From NCBI RefSeq assembly GCF_000378745.1, contig NZ_KB905275.1, forward strand, positions 1 through 64,000: a stretch of 64,000 bases of DNA. Reading direction: 5' to 3'. Shown here in pieces: positions 61,696-64,000 of the stretch. Source of the DNA: Prevotella amnii DSM 23384 = JCM 14753. GTDB taxonomy: Bacteria > Bacteroidota > Bacteroidia > Bacteroidales > Bacteroidaceae. The position numbers and the translations under genes are program-made. The notes beneath the pieces are model-generated. The model was not told the DNA's origin and did not search any database. It saw nothing but the letters and a program-made list of their open reading frames with translations. Within the stretch, counting starts at the first letter, position 1. Each line of letters begins with the position of its first letter.

Positions 61696-61858
61696 TACAT
61701 TGGACTTTTATTTAAATTAGTAAAAGTATTAATTTTGGAATCACTATTATAAAGGCTATTTATAATATCTTTTTGTTTTGTTAAAAATGTCAAAGCAGAA
61801 TAAATGATAAATAGTATATAGAGAGATTGTATTATGAGTATTTAGTTTTTTAATAAAG

Positions 61859-62710
61859 TTATTTTAAATCATAAAATATTTTCAACTTATCTAAATTTTC
61901 TTTGGCAATTTGTCTTCCTATGTCATATGTTAGTTGCATTATCTTGGGGTTATGGCAAAGATGATTTATAGGTAGTTTAGTCTTAGGGCGAATAACAAAT
62001 GTGTTTCCTTTTTTTTCTTCTTCTTCTAAAAAATCTAATTGTTTGTTATACATGATGTGGCGTTCTTGCATAGCACGAATTGTGCGAGGATAGCGACGTA
62101 ACCATATTTTAAGTATAGGCATGAGCTTATTAGGAAGCTTTCTATAACCTTGTGGCTGTGTTGTAACCACAATGTTACGGTCATATCCCTGTGCTTGAAA
62201 GAATGCTAAAGGTATGGAGTCGGCTATTCCTCCATCAAGAAATTTTCTCCCATTGATATTTACAACTTTAGCAAATAACGGCATAGAGGCAGATGCACGT
62301 ATATACTCTAAGGCAGTGTCATTTATAGTATCTATGCGTTGATAATGAGCTTTTCCTGTACCTACATTAGTACATACAACCCAAAATTCTTGTGTATTTT
62401 TATTAAAAGTTTCTATGTCAAATTTATCTAAAATGAAAGGAACATAATGATAGGCATAATCTCCCCCGAAGTAGTCGCCGGTAAATAGTAGGGAGCGATA
62501 AGAAGCATAACGCCAATTGTGTGCTAATTTCTTATTATAGCGAATAACACGACCAGGCTGCATAGAAGTAACATTACAACCAAAAGCGGCTCCTGCTGAT
62601 ACTCCTATGACACCATCAGGTTTTATATCATTCTCTAAAAGAACGTCTATAACACCTGCAGAAAATAATCCACGTAGTGCACCACCTTCTAAAACTAATC
62701 CTCTTTTCAT
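61859..62710 (-). CDS. Patatin-like phospholipase (RssA/YjjU type)
   Basis: This 283-residue lipid acyl hydrolase has a Ser-Asp dyad. The oxyanion loop is LEGGALRGLFSAGV (7-20), the nucleophile is S38 in GVSAGAAFG, and the catalytic Asp lies in KFLDGGIADSIPLAF. There is no signal peptide, so it acts in the cytoplasm, probably on membrane lipids from the inside. The C-terminal part resembles the DUF6363-type helical extension of YjjU proteins. It is a single gene on the minus strand. Confidence 0.9.
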   Translation of the reverse strand: MKRGLVLEGGALRGLFSAGVIDVLLENDIKPDGVIGVSAGAAFGCNVTSMQPGRVIRYNKKLAHNWRYASYRSLLFTGDYFGGDYAYHYVPFILDKFDIETFNKNTQEFWVVCTNVGTGKAHYQRIDTINDTALEYIRASASMPLFAKVVNINGRKFLDGGIADSIPLAFFQAQGYDRNIVVTTQPQGYRKLPNKLMPILKIWLRRYPRTIRAMQERHIMYNKQLDFLEEEEKKGNTFVIRPKTKLPINHLCHNPKIMQLTYDIGRQIAKENLDKLKIFYDLK

Positions 62711-62852
62711 ATTTAGTTTGTTCTTTTATCTTAAAAAACTTGATATATTTTTCTTAATATCAATAGTCTTTATGTTATGCAAAAATACATATAATTGTCT
62801 TATTATGGCTAAATTAAATAAAAAATATTGTGTTTTTACTATAAAAAAATAG

Positions 62853-62860
62853 TACCTTTG
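62853..62860 (+). promoter_or_regulatory. -7 promoter element of the GH92 gene
   Basis: TACCTTTG matches TAnnTTTG, with a predicted start near 62867 and a leader of about 63 bases that contains a short open frame. Confidence 0.6.
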
Positions 62861-62879
62861 CAGCGTAAAAAAATAAAGT

Positions 62880-62927
62880 ATGAGTAGGTGTAAATACTTG
62901 TTTTTGTTATACTTATATACAGCCTAA
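62880..62927 (+). CDS. Possible 15-codon upstream open frame before the GH92 gene
   Basis: ATG at 62880, then a short Leu/Tyr-rich frame (MSRCKYLFLLYLYTA) with TAA at 62925-62927. It lies wholly in the predicted leader and stops two bases before the GH92 start. It could affect re-initiation on the main gene, or be chance in an AT-rich leader. No start-site signal supports it. Confidence 0.25.
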   Translation: MSRCKYLFLLYLYTA

Positions 62928-62929
62928 AG

Positions 62930-64000
62930 ATGAAAAAAATAGTTTTTGTAACAACCTTTATATTAACGATTATTATAAATGTTTATGGGCAAACTCCTGT
63001 AGATTATGTGAACACTTTAATGGGGAGTGCTTCTAAGGCTTCGCTTTCTACAGGTAATACTTATCCGGCTATAGCACGTCCATGGGGAATGAATTTTTGG
63101 ACACCGCAAACAGGTAGAATGGGAAATGGCTGGATTTATACTTATGATGCTGATAAAATAAGAGGTTTTAAGCAAACTCACCAACCAAGCCCATGGATAA
63201 ATGATTATGGTCAGTTTGCTGTAATGCCTGTTGTCGATATAAAATATTTTGACGAGGAGCATAGGGCAAGTTGGTTTTCTCATAAAGCAGAGGTAGCTAC
63301 ACCTTATTATTATAAGGTGTATCTTGCCGATTATGATATAACGACAGAAATAGCACCTACATCGCGTGCTGCAGCTTTTCGTATAAGTTATCCTAAGAGT
63401 AATAAAGCTTATTTCGTAGTAGATGCTTTTGATAAAGGCTCGTATGTTAAAATATTACCTAAGCAGCGTATGATAGTAGGGTATTCTACTAAGAATAGCG
63501 GAGGAGTGTCAGCTAACTTTAAAAATTATTTTGTTTTACAGTTTGATCATTCATTTGAATATACATCAGTGCAACATGATAGTATGTTAGTGGAAGGAAA
63601 ACTTGAGTTAGCAGCAGATCATGCTATGGCTATTGTAGGTTTTAAGTTAGGTAGTAGAGATAAAGTAAATGTTAAGGTAGCATCATCGTTTATAAGCTAT
63701 TCTCAAGCTATACAAAATCTTAATGAAATAAAATCGAAGAGTTTTGATGAAGTGAAAAAAGAAGGTAAGGCAGAATGGAACGATGTGTTAGGGCGTATAT
63801 CTATAAAGGATAAGAATACAGATCATTTGCGCACATTTTACACTTGCTTGTATCGATCAACGTTATTTCCTCGTTCATTATATGAGATAGATAAGAATGG
63901 CAACCCCGTTCATTATAGTCCTTATAATGGGAAGGTGTTAACAGGGTATATGTTTACAGATACGGGTTTTTGGGATACTTTTCGTTCACTTTTCCCTTTG
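62930..64000 (+). CDS. GH92-family alpha-mannosidase, N-terminal part (runs off the window)
   Basis: An open frame of 357 codons starts at ATG 62930 and continues past the window end. It has a signal peptide (ends near VYGQ, residue 23), then TPVDYVNTLMGSASKA and STGNTYPAIARPWGMNFWTPQTG, the start block of GH92 exo-mannosidases. Next come GWIYTYDADKIRGFKQTHQPSPW and, near the end, TGYMFTDTGFWDTFRSLFP, part of the catalytic (alpha/alpha)6 barrel. GH92 enzymes remove alpha-mannose from host N-glycans or yeast mannan with Ca2+. The lost C-terminal part (usually to about 750 residues) holds the catalytic base, so activity cannot be judged. Neighbours beyond the window would show whether it belongs to a utilisation locus. 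Confidence 0.9.
   Translation, partial: MKKIVFVTTFILTIIINVYGQTPVDYVNTLMGSASKASLSTGNTYPAIARPWGMNFWTPQTGRMGNGWIYTYDADKIRGFKQTHQPSPWINDYGQFAVMPVVDIKYFDEEHRASWFSHKAEVATPYYYKVYLADYDITTEIAPTSRAAAFRISYPKSNKAYFVVDAFDKGSYVKILPKQRMIVGYSTKNSGGVSANFKNYFVLQFDHSFEYTSVQHDSMLVEGKLELAADHAMAIVGFKLGSRDKVNVKVASSFISYSQAIQNLNEIKSKSFDEVKKEGKAEWNDVLGRISIKDKNTDHLRTFYTCLYRSTLFPRSLYEIDKNGNPVHYSPYNGKVLTGYMFTDTGFWDTFRSLFPL

Overview
The window looks like a chromosomal segment of a very AT-rich member of the Bacteroidales, most likely a Prevotellaceae (Prevotella-like) species. The evidence is the family content (GldH, RicT/PSP1, DUF4494, DUF4924, DUF4301, DUF4876, DUF6850, a chromosomal Rep_3-type protein, a TonB-dependent receptor with an N-terminal carboxypeptidase-like domain, GH92). 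Bacteroidetes-type promoters (-33 TTTG, -7 TAnnTTTG) also recur upstream of genes, and classical Shine-Dalgarno sites are scarce. No tRNA, rRNA or CRISPR array was seen.

Region 1 (1-8654) is the end of a surface polysaccharide locus. It holds the right end of an IS982-family element, an ATP-grasp gene beheaded by that element, a second ATP-grasp gene broken by three homopolymer frameshifts, a Wzx-type flippase, a GT56-like glycosyltransferase, a TupA-like ATP-grasp protein, a serine-acetyltransferase-like acyltransferase and a UDP-glucose dehydrogenase. Region 2 (8779-17789) is core: holB-ricT-gldH, a urea transporter, a GT2 gene coupled to mtaB, a tiny lipoprotein and a fatty-acyl-CoA ligase.

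Region 3 (17984-24121) is the clearest accessory island. A DNA cytosine-5 methyltransferase is translationally coupled to a 1312-residue protein that combines a GIY-YIG-like nuclease domain, an SF2 helicase, an N6-adenine methyltransferase and probably a target-recognition region. The pair lies between two nearly identical direct repeats of about 257 bp. Each repeat ends just before the start of the gene behind it and carries a hairpin with a compensatory base change. This is the best candidate for an unusual system here.

Region 4 (24168-43427) is mostly housekeeping: DUF4494-yggS, a Rep_3-like protein, fabD, a cytoplasmic GH13 enzyme, a candidate structured RNA of about 220 nt, an ABC-F ATPase, an M13 peptidase, the minus-strand set LysE/DUF4924/rfbD/prfC, a ROK kinase, and tsaC-clc-fmt. 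Region 5 (43634-52388) is a five-gene envelope operon: TonB-dependent receptor, small lipoprotein, DUF6850 barrel, DUF4876 lipoprotein and secreted M16 peptidase. Its logic recalls protease-assisted nutrient or iron-protein import. Region 6 (52500-64000) holds htpG, pepD, a small membrane protein plus an OmpH/Skp-like lipoprotein, a PepSY membrane protein, DUF4301, a YycJ-like hydrolase, a patatin-like phospholipase and the 5' part of a GH92 mannosidase that runs off the window.
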